Assembly (NCBI GenBank): GCA_030533445.1
Contig: JARPUW010000258.1
Span: 310,001 to 374,000, forward strand
DNA: 64,000 bases
Source: Cyprinodon diabolis
Lineage: Eukaryota; Chordata; Actinopteri; Cyprinodontiformes; Cyprinodontidae
Reading direction: 5' to 3'
Numbering within the stretch: the first letter of the stretch is position 1; each line of letters starts with the position of its first letter. This document shows positions 35,455 to 48,271 of this stretch, piece by piece. Below the pieces are notes generated by a model, which had not been told where the DNA came from, ran no database searches, and was given only the letters and a program-made list of their open reading frames with translations. The position numbers and the translations under genes were made by a program.

Positions 35455-38400
35455 GAAAAAGAGTGATTTAACGATTGGAAAGTAATCAACTATCATTGAC
35501 GGGTCTGAACATTTTCTATAAACACAACTCTGTTGGACTTTCAAAATAAGACTCCAGGGACCCTACAAAATAAAAGCCTCTAGATTATACTAATGCATTA
35601 ATTGATGCAAATGGCTCAACATTATGACCCAAACTCTTCCAGGTTGTTTTTATTAGACTCTAGTGACCTTTTCAAAACACACCCCAGAGCAAATTTCACA
35701 ATAAAAGTCTCCCATTTACTCTGTAATACAGCAACTATTCACCTAATAACATGGAAAACCAGTGATTTAACATTTGGAAATGGATTCTATATCACTGCTG
35801 GGCGTGACCCATCTTTTGATGCACATTCACGATAGACTTTCAAAATAAGACTACAAGGACTCTACAGAATAAAAGCCTCTTCCTTATACACACTCATACA
35901 TTCTGGCATATTGCTCATTGCCATTGGTGATTTTATCACTGCAATGGCTCTTAGAAGGCGGGCGGAGCCCGCCAATGGTAACAGGCGGGCGGAGCCCGCC
36001 AAAGGTGATTACATCACTGCAATGGCTCTTAGCAGGCGGGCGGAGCCCGCCATTGGTGATTTCATCACTGCAATGGCTCTTAGAAGGCGGGCAGTGCCCG
36101 CCATTGGTGATTTTTTTCTTCACTGAGATGGCTCCTAGCAGGCGGGCGAAGCCCACCAACTGGGCTTTACCCACTGTGTTTCAATATGGACAACCCATAT
36201 TACCCTTGTGCATCATACGCTGTGCACGTCTATTTCCCAGATTTCAGCACAAGTGGCACACAGCTCTCTTTGCCCATGAACTTGCCCTCTTTCCTTCCCT
36301 CAGCAGCCCTCAAAGGCGTAAGCAGTTGGTCTGGGGAGCCCCGACGTCACTTGCCAGGGCCGTATTGGCCCGGTTCCCCAGACGGGCAGTAGGTGGCCCC
36401 CCTCAAAATTTCTTTAGAAATTTTCTAGTTATTATAATTCTCCCGTATACCCAAAACTTCGGCGCGTAACTAGTCCCGCACGGTTTGGCGGATCGGGCCC
36501 AAAGTTGGCACACGCGTCGGGACCAATGGGGTGATGTGTGCTTGTATAAAACTTTCTCATTAGTCCGAAGGTTTGCGAATTATTAGCGAAAACGTCGCAA
36601 AAAAATCCCATAGGAAATGAATGGGGAGAGGAAAAAAAAAGCATAAAAAACAGCACTTCACTGTGTCGGCATACATTCACCTAGAAAAACAGTTTGAAGC
36701 TCAGTTTGTAGATAAATCCTTCGTCTATTTAAAACTGAAGACGGTATGTTGATAACTGCTACGGTTTTTGTATAATCAGACCTCAAGCGCCACAAAGTTT
36801 TAGCAAAATCCAGCCTGCTAGAGTGGAGCAACTGAAAAGCTAGAGTGTGAGGCAGGCGTTTTTTAAACACAAAAAAACATTTTAAACTCGCCCTCACGGC
36901 CACATATTTATAGCTAGAGTCACCATTTTTGGTCAGTTTGTAGACTGAAATCTCTGGACCCACACAATATCTTCGGAATTACGGTAGGATTAATACTTTT
37001 CCTTAAAAACCCTCCAGACCGACCTAAAGTCGATGAAAATCAGAGCCGTTTTTCATTGGTTTTGGAGCAGAAGAGGGGAGAAAAACGAATCAGACTATGT
37101 GTTTTAAACTCGTCATAAATATTTTTCTGAATGACACACATACACCAAAGTTGGCATAGTTGGAGTCGAAGGATGACTGACGCTCATGGTGAAAAAATTT
37201 TTTGAATAACTCATACGGTTTTTGCTCAGCAGTCGTTTGTTCGGAGGACATTTTAAGCACCTGAAAGCTGAGTGACAGTGACCTGCTGCAGCTAGCTCAA
37301 TTAGAAGCTTAGGTGTGATGAAACGTTTTTTCTTTTTCTTTCTCTTCCCATTCAGTTTGTAGATGACCTACAGCCATGAAAGTTACTCCAATTGAAGACA
37401 AGATATAGCTGTCGCTTAGATAAAAAGAATTTTTCAGATACCTTTTACGGTTTTTACTCAGCAGTCGTTTGTTCGGAGGGGTGCTTTAGCAGCTAAAAGG
37501 TGAGTGAGAGTGAGGTCCTGCAGTTCAAACAAAGGGAGGAGCAGGTGGGCCAACCATTTTGTTTGTGCTTCGTTTTGGGTTGTGAAAGACCTACAGACAT
37601 GAAGGTTACCCCAGTCTGAGACAAAGGATAGATGTTGCTTTCACTGAAAGAATTTTTCAGATATCTTTTACGGTTTTTGCTCAGCAGTCGTTTGTTCGGA
37701 GGGTAAGCACCTGGAAGCTAGCTGACAGTTAGCTTCTGCAGCAGCCTGCTAGAGTGCAGCTGCTGAAATCTTAGTGTGAGGCGGCCATTTTTTTAAGATC
37801 AAACATCTTATTCTCGCCCTCACGGCCACATATTTGGAGCTACAGTCACCATTTTTGGTCAGTTTGTAGACTGAAACCTCTGGACTCACACAATGTCTTC
37901 GGAATTACGGTAGGATTAATACTTTTCCTTAAAAACCCTCCAGACCAACCTAAAGTCGATGAGAGTTTCAGCCTTTCTCTATTCTTTTTGAGCTGAAGAT
38001 GGGAGAGAAACGAATCAGACTATGTGTTTTCAACTCGTCATAAATATTTTTCTGAATGACACACATACACCAAAGTTGGTATAGTTGGAGTCGAAGGATT
38101 GCTGATGCTCATGGTGAAAATGTTTTTTGAATAACTCATACGGTTTTTGATCAGTAGTCGTTTGTTCGGTGCCGTTCTTCCCATACAAAAAAGCCTGGGA
38201 AGAAGAAACCAATAGTGAGTGCAGCTGTTGTCTGTGTCAGTGAGAGGCTCGTTAAGCGTTGTCAAGGTTACCAAGCTTCAAACAGATTTTACCTCTGCTG
38301 TTTTAAACAGCACATATTAATCTAATGGAGGGTGAAAGGACTGATTTAACATTGGGAAATGGATACTATATGACTGCTGTACATGACACTTCCCTTGCCA

Positions 38401-38623
38401 CTCAGCACTGATAGACTTTCAAAATAAGACTCCAGGGACCCTACAAAATAAAAGCCTCTATATTTTTTACATATATTTATTGCCCTATATGGCTCAACAT
38501 TATGACCCAAACTCAACCCCGTTTTAGAGAATAGACTCTAGGAGACTGTTTAAAACACACCCTATAGCAAATTTCAAAATAAAAGCCTCCCATTTCCGCT
38601 TCATCTACTGCCCTAATAACATG
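35455..38623 (+). repeat. Satellite unit 12 (3169 bp)
   Basis: Five palindromes (35923-36157) with the AGT loop, no H66. Same as unit 9 at all positions compared. Confidence 0.9.
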
Positions 38624-41600
38624 GAAAAAGAGTGATTTAACGATTGGAAAGTAATCAACTATCATTGACGGGTCTGAACATTTTCTATAAACACAACTCT
38701 GTTGGACTTTCAAAATAAGACTCCAGGGACCCTACAAAATAGAAGCCTCTAGATTATAGTAATGCATTAATTGATGCAAATGGCTCAACATTATGACCCA
38801 AACTCTTCCAGGTTGTTTTTATTAGACTCTAGTGACCTTTTCAAAACACACCCCAGAGCAAATTTCACAATAAAAGTCTCCCATTTACTCTGTAATACAG
38901 CAACTATTCACCTAATAACATGGAAAACCAGTGATTTAACATTTGGAAATGGATTCTATATCACTGCTGGGCGTGACCCATCTTTTGATGCACATTCATG
39001 ATAGACTTTCAAAATAAGACTACAAGGACTCTACAGAATAAAAGCCTCTTCCTTATACACACTCATACATTCTGGCATATTGCTCATTGCCATTGGTGAT
39101 TTCATCACTGCAATGGCTCTTAGAAGGCGGGCGGAGCCCGCCAATGGTAACAGGCGGGCGGAGCCCGCCAAAGGTGATTACATCACTGCAATGGCTCTTA
39201 GCAGGCGGGCGGAGCCCGCCATTGGTGATTTCATCACTGCAATGGCTCTTAGAAGGCGGGCAGAGCCCGCCATTGGTGATTTTTTTCTTCACTGAGATGG
39301 CTCCTAGCAGGCGGGCGAAGCCCGCCAACTGGGCTTTACCCACTGTGTTTCAATATGGACAACCCATATTACCCTTGTGCATCATACGCTGTGCACGTCT
39401 ATTTCCCAGATTTCAGCACAAGTGGCACACAGCTCTCTTTGCCCATGAACTTGCCCTCTTTCCTTCCCTCAGCAGCCCTCAAAGGCGTAAGCAGTTGGTC
39501 TGGGGAGCCCCGACGTCACTTGCCAGGGCCGTATTGGCCCGGTTCCCCAGACGGGCAGTAGGTGGCCCCCCTCAAAATTTCTTTAGAAATTTTCTAGTTG
39601 GGGGGCCACATGCCGAAGGCATGGCCCACCTACTACTATTGCACATATTTATTCCGCGTATTATTATTATTGGGGGGCCACATGCCGAAGGCATGGCCCA
39701 CCTACTACTATTGCACATATTTATTCCGCGTATTATTATTATTATAATTCTCCCGTATACCCAAAACTTCGGCGCGTAACTAGTCCCGCACGGTTTGGCG
39801 GATCGGGCCCAAAGTTGGCACACGCGTCGGGACCAATGGGGTGATGTGTGCTTGTATAAAACTTTCTCATTAGTCCGAAGGTTTGCGAATTATTAGCGAA
39901 AACGTCGCAAAAAAATCCCATAGGAAATGAATGGGGAGAGGAAAAAAAAAGCATAAAAAACAGCACTTCACTGTGTCGGCATACATTCACCTAGAAAAAC
40001 AGTTTGAAGCTCAGTTTGTAGATAAATCCTTCGTCTATTTAAAACTGAAGACGGTATGTTGATAACTGCTACGGTTTTTGTATAATCAGACCTCAAGCGC
40101 CACAAAGTTTTAGCAAAATCCAGCCTGCTAGAGTGGAGCAACTGAAAAGCTAGAGTGTGAGGCAGGCGTTTTTTAAACACAAAAAAACATTTTAAACTCG
40201 CCCTCACGGCCACATATTTATAGCTAGAGTCACCATTTTTGGTCAGTTTGTAGACTGAAATCTCTGGACCCACACAATATCTTCGGAATTACGGTAGGAT
40301 TAATACTTTTCCTTAAAAACCCTCCAGACCGACCTAAAGTCGATGAAAATCAGAGCCGTTTTTCATTGGTTTTGGAGCAGAAGAGGGGAGAAAAACGAAT
40401 CCGACTATGTGTTTTAAACTCGTCATAAATATTTTTCTGAATGACACACATACACCAAAGTTGGCATAGTTGGAGTCGAAGGATGACTGACGCTCACGGT
40501 GAAAAAATTTTTTGAATAACTCATACGGTTTTTGCTCAGCAGTCGTTTGTTCGGAGGACATTTTAAGCACCTGAAAGCTGAGTGACAGTGACCTGCTGCA
40601 GCTAGCTCAATTAGAAGCTTAGGTGTGATGAAACGTTTTTTCTTTTTCTTTCTCTTCCCATTCAGTTTGTAGATGACCTACAGCCATGAAAGTTACTCCA
40701 ATTGAAGACAAGATATAGCTGTCGCTTAGATAAAAAGAATTTTTCAGATACCTTTTACGGTTTTTACTCAGCAGTCGTTTGTTCGGAGGGGTGCTTTAGC
40801 AGCTAAAAGGTGAGTGAGAGTGAGGTCCTGCAGTTCAAACAAAGGGAGGAGCAGGTGGGCCAACCATTTTGTTTGTGCTTCGTTTTGGGTTGTGAAAGAC
40901 CTACAGACATGAAGGTTACCCCAGTCTGAGACAAAGGATAGATGTTGCTTTCACTGAAAGAATTTTTCAGATATCTTTTACGGTTTTTGCTCAGCAGTCG
41001 TTTGTTCGGAGGGTAAGCACCTGGAAGCTAGCTGACAGTTAGCTTCTGCAGCAGCCTGCTAGAGTGCAGCTGCTGAAATCTTAGTGTGAGGCGGCCATTT
41101 TTTAAGATCAAACATCTTATTCTCGCCCTCACGGCCACATATTTGGAGCTACAGTCACCATTTTTGGTCAGTTTGTAGACTGAAACCTCTGGACTCACAC
41201 AATGTCTTCGGAATTACGGTAGGATTAATACTTTGCCTTAAAAACCCTCCAGACCAACCTAAAGTGGATGAGAGTTTCAGCCTTTCTCCATTCTTTTTGA
41301 GCTGAAGATGGGAGAAAAACGAATCAGACTATGTGTTTTCAACTCGTCATAAATATTTTTCTGAATGACACACATACACCAAAGTTGGTATAGTTGGAGT
41401 CGAAGGATTGCTGATGCTCATGGTGAAAATGTTTTTTGAATAACTCATACGGTTTTTGATCAGTAGTCGTTTGTTCGGTGCCGTTCTTCCCATACAAAAA
41501 AGCCTGGGAAGAAGAAACCAATAGTGAGTGCAGCTGTTGTCTGTGTCAGTGAGAGGCTCGTTAAGCGTTGTCAAGGTTACCAAGCTTCAAACAGATTTTA

Positions 41601-41932
41601 CCTCTGCTGTTTTAAACAGCACATATTAATCTAATGGAGGGTGAAAGGACTGATTTAACATTGGGAAATGGATACTATATGACTGCTGTACATGACACTT
41701 CCCTTGCCACTCAGCACTGATAGACTTTCAAAATAAGACTCCAGGGACCCTACAAAATAAAAGCCTCTATATTTTTTACATATATTTATTGCTCTATATG
41801 GCTCAACATTATGACCCAAACTCAACCCCGTTTTAGAGAATAGACTCTAGGAGACTGTTTAAAACACACCCTATAGCAAATTTCAAAATAAAAGCCTCCC
41901 ATTTCCGCTTCATCTACTGCCCTAATAACATG
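38624..41932 (+). repeat. Satellite unit 13 (3309 bp)
   Basis: Five palindromes (39092-39326) and two H66 copies (39600-39737). It follows unit 10 up to about 40485, where 'ggatgactg' replaces 'ggatgtctg'. Beyond that it resembles units 1, 4 and 15, including 'actttgccttaaa'. Confidence 0.9.
39600..39737 (+). repeat. H66 array, 2 copies (unit 13)
   Basis: Copies start at 39600 and 39672, period 72. This is the duplicate of the unit 10 array. Confidence 0.93.
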
Positions 41933-44900
41933 GAAAAAGAGTGATTTAACGATTGGAAAGTAATCAACTATCATTGACGGGTCTGAACATTTTCTATAAA
42001 CACAACTCTGTTGGACTTTCAAAATAAGACTCCAGGGACCCTACAAAATAAAAGCCTCTAGATTATAGTAATGCATTAATTGATGCAAATGGCTCAACAT
42101 TATGACCCAAACTCTTCCAGGTTGTTTTTATTAGACTCTAGTGACCTTTTCAAAACACACCCCAGAGCAAATTTCACAATAAAAGTCTCCCATTTACTCT
42201 GTAATACAGCAACTATTCACCTAATAACATGGAAAACCAGTGATTTAACATTTGGAAATGGATTCTATATCACTGCTGGGCGTGACCCATCTTTTGATGC
42301 ACATTCATGATAGACTTTCAAAATAAGACTACAAGGACTCTACAGAATAAAAGCCTCTTCCTTATACACACTCATACATTCTGGCATATTGCTCATTGCC
42401 ATTGGTGATTTCATCACTGCAATGGCTCTTAGAAGGCGGGCGGAGCCCGCCAATGGTAACAGGCGGGCGGAGCCCGCCAAAGGTGATTACATCACTGCAA
42501 TGGCTCTTAGCAGGCGGGCGGAGCCCGCCATTGGTGATTTCATCACTGCAATGGCTCTTAGAAGGCGGGCAGAGCCCGCCATTGGTGATTTTTTTCTTCA
42601 CTGAGATGGCTCCTAGCAGGCGGGCGAAGCCCGCCAACTGGGCTTTACCCACTGTGTTTCAATATGGACAACCCATATTACCCTTGTGCATCATACTCTG
42701 TGCACGTCTATTTCCCAGATTTCAGCACAAGTGGCACACAGCTCTCTTTGCCCATGAACTTGCCCTCTTTCCTTCCCTCAGCAGCCCTCAAAGGCGTAAG
42801 CAGTTGGTCTGGGGAGCCCCGACGTCACTTGCCAGGGCCGTATTGGCCCGGTTCCCCAGACGGGCAGTAGGTGGCCCCCCTCAAAATTTCTTTAGAAATT
42901 TTCTAGTTATTATTATAATTCTCCCGTATACCCAAAATTTCGGCGCGTAACTAGTCCCGCACGGTTTGGCGGATCGGGCCCAAAGTTGGCACACGCGTCG
43001 GGACCAATGGGGTGATGTGTGCTTGTATAAAACTTTCTCATTAGTCCGAAGGTTTGCGAATTATTAGCGAAAACGTCGCAAAAAAATCCCATAGGAAATG
43101 AATGGGGAGAGGAAAAAAAAAGCATAAAAAACAGCACTTCACTGTGTCGGCATACATTCACCTAGAAAAACAGTTTGAAGCTCAGTTTGTAGATAAATCC
43201 TTCGTCTATTTAAAACTGAAGACGGTATGTTGATAACTGCTACGGTTTTTGTATAATCAGACCTCAAGCGCCACAAAGTTTTAGCAAAATCCAGCCTGCT
43301 AGAGTGGAGCAACTGAAAAGCTAGAGTGTGAGGCAGGCGTTTTTTAAACACAAAAAAACATTTTAAACTCGCCCTCACGGCCACATATTTATAGCTAGAG
43401 TCACCATTTTTGGTCAGTTTGTAGACTGAAATCTCTGGACCCACACAATATCTTCGGAATTACGGTAGGATTAATACTTTTCCTTAAAAACCCTCCAGAC
43501 CGACCTAAAGTCGATGAAAATCAGAGCCGTTTTTCATTGGTTTTGGAGCAGAAGAGGGGAGAAAAACGAATCAGACTATGTGTTTTCAACTCGTCATAAA
43601 TATTTTTCTGAATGACACACATACACCAAAGTTGGCATAGTTGGAGTCGAAGGATGACTGACGCTCACGGTGAAAACTTTTTTTGAATAACTCATACGGT
43701 TTTTGCTCAGCAGTCGTTTGTTCGGAGGACATTTTAAGCACCTGAAAGCTGAGTGACAGTGACCTGCTGCAGCTAGCTCAATTAGAATCTTAGGTGTGAT
43801 GAAACGTTTTTTCTTTTTCTTTCTCTTCCCATTCAGTTTGTAGATGACCTACAGCCATGAAAGTTACTCCAATTGAAGACAAGATATAGCTGTCGCTTAG
43901 ATAAAAAGAATTTTTCAGATACCTTTTACGGTTTTTACTCAGCAGTCGTTTGTTCGGAGGGGTGCTTTAGCAGCTAAAAGGTGAGTGAGAGTGAGGTCCT
44001 GCAGTTCAAACAAAGGGAGGAGCAGGTGGGCCAACCATTTTGTTTGTGCTTCGTTTTGGGTTGTGAAAGACCTACAGACATGAAGGTTACCCCAGTCTGA
44101 GACAAAGGATAGATGTTGCTTTCACTGAAAGAATTTTTCAGATATCTTTTACGGTTTTTGCTCAGCAGTCGTTTGTTCGGAGGGTAAGCACCTGGAAGCT
44201 AGCTGACAGTTAGCTTCTGCAGCAGCCTGCTAGAGTGCAGCTGCTGAAATCTTAGTGTGAGGCGGCCATTCTTTTAAGATCAAACATCTTATTCTCGCCC
44301 TCACGGCCACATATTTGGAGCTACAGTCACCATTTTTGGTCAGTTTGTAGACTGAAACCTCTGGACTCACACAATGTCTTCGGAATTACGGTAGGATTAA
44401 TACTTTTCCTTAAAAACCGTCCAGACCAACCTAAAGTCGATGAGAGTTTCAGCCTTTCTCTATTCTTTTTGAGCTGAAGATGGGAGAGAAACGAATCAGA
44501 CTATGTGTTTTCAACTCGTCATAAATATTTTTCTGAATGACACACATACACCAAAGTTGGTATAGTTGGAGTCGAAGGATTGCTGATGCTCATGGTGAAA
44601 ATGTTTTTTGAATAACTCATACGGTTTTTGATCAGTAGTCGTTTGTTCGGTGCCGTTCTTCCCATACAAAAAAGCCTGGGAAGAAGAAACCAATAGTGAG
44701 TGCAGCTGTTGTCTGTGTCAGTGAGAGGCTCGTTAAGCGTTGTCAAGGTTACCAAGCTTCAAACAGATTTTACCTCTGCTGTTTTAAACAGCACATATTA
44801 ATCTAATGGAGGGTGAAAGGACTGATTTAACATTGGGAAATGGATACTATATGACTGCTGTCCATGACACTTCCCTTGCCACTCAGCACTGATAGACTTT

Positions 44901-45104
44901 CAAAATAAGACTCCAGGGACCCTACAAAATAAAAGCCTCTATATTTTTTACATATATTTATTGCCCTATATGGCTCAACATTATGACCCAAACTCAACCC
45001 CGTTTTAGAGAATAGACTCTAGGAGACTGTTTAAAACACACCCTGTAGCAAATTTCAAAATAAAAGCCTCCCATTTCCGCTTCATCTACTGCCCTAATAA
45101 CATG
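41933..45104 (+). repeat. Satellite unit 14 (3172 bp)
   Basis: Five palindromes (42401-42635), no H66. A mosaic: its first part is like unit 4, while its late D block has the 'aaaaccgtccagacc' variant of units 8 and 11. Private changes include 'aaaatttcggcgcg' and 'gaaaacttttttt'. Confidence 0.9.
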
Positions 45105-48100
45105 GAAAAAGAGTGATTTAACGATTGGAAAGTAATCAACTATCATTGACGGGTCTGAACATTTTCTATAAACACAACTCTGTTGGACTTTCAAAATAAG
45201 ACTCCAGGGACCCTACAAAATAAAAGCCTCTAGATTATACTAATGCATTAATTGATGCAAATGGCTCAACATTATGACCCAAACTCTTCCAGGTTGTTTT
45301 TATTAGACTCTAGTGACCTTTTCAAAACACACCCAGAGCAAATTTCACAATAAAAGTCTCCCATTTACTCTGTAATACAGCAACTATTCACCTAATAACA
45401 TGGAAAACCAGTGATTTAACATTTGGAAATGGATTCTATATCACTGCTGGGCGTGACCCATCTTTTGATGCACATTCATGATAGACTTTCAAAATAAGAC
45501 TACAAGGACTCTACAGAATAAAAGCCTCTTCCTTATACACACTCATACATTCTGGCATATTGCTCATTGCCATTGGTGATTTCATCACTGCAATGGCTCT
45601 TAGAAGGCGGGCGGAGCCCGCCAATGGTAACAGGCGGGCGGAGCCCGCCGAAGGTGATTACATCACTGCAATGGCTCTTAGCAGGCGGGCGGAGCCCGCC
45701 ATTGGTGATTTCATCACTGCAATGGCTCTTAGAAGGCGGGCAGAGCCCGCCATTGGTGATTTTTTTCTTCACTGAGATGGCTCCTAGCAGGCGGGCGAAG
45801 CCCGCCAACTGGGCTTTACCCACTGTGTTTCAATATGGACAACCCATATTACCCTTGTGCATCATACGCTGTGCACGTCTATTTCCCAGATTTCAGCACA
45901 AGTGGCACACAGCTCTCTTTGCCCATGAACTTGCCCTCTTTCCTTCCCTCAGCAGCCCTCAAAGGCGTAAGCAGTTGGTCTGGGGAGCCCCGACGTCACT
46001 TGCCAGGGCCGTATTGGCCCGGTTCCCCAGACGGGCAGTAGGTGGCCCCCCTCAAAATTTCTTTAGAAATTTTCTAGTTATTATAATTCTCCCGTATACC
46101 CAAAACTTCGGCGCGTAACTAGTCCCGCACGGTTTGGCGGATCGGGCCCAAAGTTGGCACACGCGTCGGGACCAATGGGGTGATGTGTGCTTGTATAAAA
46201 CTTTCTCATTAGTCCGAAGGTTTGCGAATTATTAGCGAAAACGTCGCAAAAAAATCCCATAGGAAATGAATGGGGAGAGGAAAAAAAAAGCATAAAAAAC
46301 AGCACTTCACTGTGTCGGCATACATTCACCTAGAAAAACAGTTTGAAGCTCAGTTTGTAGATAAATCCTTCGTCTATTTAAAACTGAAGACGGTATGTTG
46401 ATAACTGCTACGGTTTTTGTATAATCAGACCTCAAGCGCCACAAAGTTTTAGCAAAATCCAGCCTGCTAGAGTGGAGCAACTGAAAAGCTAGAGTGTGAG
46501 GCAGGCGTTTTTTAAACACAAAAAAACATTTTAAACTCGCCCTCACGGCCACATATTTATAGCTAGAGTCACCATTTTTGGTCAGTTTGTAGACTGAAAT
46601 CTCTGGACCCACACAATATCTTCGGAATTACGGTAGGATTAATACTTTTCCTTAAAAACCCTCCAGACCGACCTAAAGTCGATGAAAATCAGAGCCGTTT
46701 TTCATTGGTTTTGGAGCAGAAGAGGGGAGAAAAACGAATCCGACTATGTGTTTTAAACTCGTCATAAATATTTTTCTGAATGACACACATACACCAAAGT
46801 TGGCATAGTTGGAGTCGAAGGATGACTGACGCTCACGGTGAAAAAATTTTTTGAATAACTCATACGGTTTTTGCTCAGCAGTCGTTTGTTCGGAGGACAT
46901 TTTAAGCACCTGAAAGCTGAGTGACAGTGACCTGCTGCAGCTAGCTCAATTAGAAGCTTAGGTGTGATGAAACGTTTTTTCTTTTTCTTTCTCTTCCCAT
47001 TCAGTTTGTAGATGACCTACAGCCATGAAAGTTACTCCAATTGAAGACAAGATATAGCTGTCGCTTAGATAAAAAGAATTTTTCAGATACCTTTTACGGT
47101 TTTTACTCAGCAGTCGTTTGTTCGGAGGGGTGCTTTAGCAGCTAAAAGGTGAGTGAGAGTGAGGTCCTGCAGTTCAAACAAAGGGAGGAGCAGGTGGGCC
47201 AACCATTTTGTTTGTGCTTCGTTTTGGGTTGTGAAAGACCTACAGACATGAAGGTTACCCCAGTCTGAGACAAAGGATAGATGTTGCTTTCACTGAAAGA
47301 ATTTTTCAGATATCTTTTACGGTTTTTGCTCAGCAGTCGTTTGTTCGGAGGGTAAGCACCTGGAAGCTAGCTGACAGTTAGCTTCTGCAGCAGCCTGCTA
47401 GAGTGCAGCTGCTGAAATCTTAGTGTGAGGCGGCCATTTTTTAAGATCAAACATCTTATTCTCGCCCTCACGGCCACATATTTGGAGCTACAGTCACCAT
47501 TTTTGGTCAGTTTGTAGACTGAAACCTCTGGACTCACACAATGTCTTCGGAATTACGGTAGGATTAATACTTTGCCTTAAAAACCCTCCAGACCAACCTA
47601 AAGTGGATGAGAGTTTCAGCCTTTCTCCATTCTTTTTGAGCTGAAGATGGGAGAAAAACGAATCAGACTATGTGTTTTCAACTCGTCATAAATATTTTTC
47701 TGAATGACACACATACACCAAAGTTGGTATAGTTGGAGTCGAAGGATTGCTGATGCTCATGGTGAAAATGTTTTTTGAATAACTCATACGGTTTTTGATC
47801 AGTAGTCGTTTGTTCGGTGCCGTTCTTCCCATACAAAAAAGCCTGGGAAGAAGAAACCAATAGTGAGTGCAGCTGTTGTCTGTGTCAGTGAGAGGCTCGT
47901 TAAGCGTTGTCAAGGTTACCAAGCTTCAAACAGATTTTACCTCTGCTGTTTTAAACAGCACATATTAATCTAATGGAGGGTGAAAGGACTGATTTAACAT
48001 TGGGAAATGGATACTATATGACTGCTGTACATGACACTTCCCTTGCCACTCAGCACTGATAGACTTTCAAAATAAGACTCCAGGGACCCTACAAAATAAA

Positions 48101-48271
48101 AGCCTCTATATTTTTTACATATATTTATTGCTCTATATGGCTCAACATTATGACCCAAACTCAACCCCGTTTTAGAGAATAGACTCTAGGAGACTGTTTA
48201 AAACACACCCTATAGCAAATTTCAAAATAAAAGCCTCCCATTTCCGCTTCATCTACTGCCCTAATAACATG
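45105..48271 (+). repeat. Satellite unit 15 (3167 bp)
   Basis: Five palindromes (45572-45806), no H66. One private change follows the second palindrome ('gccgaaggtg'). Confidence 0.9.

Larger units (their letters stand above)
20479..40485 (+). repeat. 9626-bp three-unit higher-order repeat in tandem
   Basis: Copy 1 is 20479-30104 and copy 2 is 30105-39730, with the match continuing to 40485. Rare variants recur at exactly 9626 bp: 'gattttatcactg' (26307/35933), 'aaaccgtccag' (25138/34764), 'ggagttgaagg' (25294/34920) and 'aaaatagaagcc' (29111/38737). I found no difference where I compared, but I did not align every base. Either a very recent unequal exchange or an assembly duplication would look like this. 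Confidence 0.88.
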
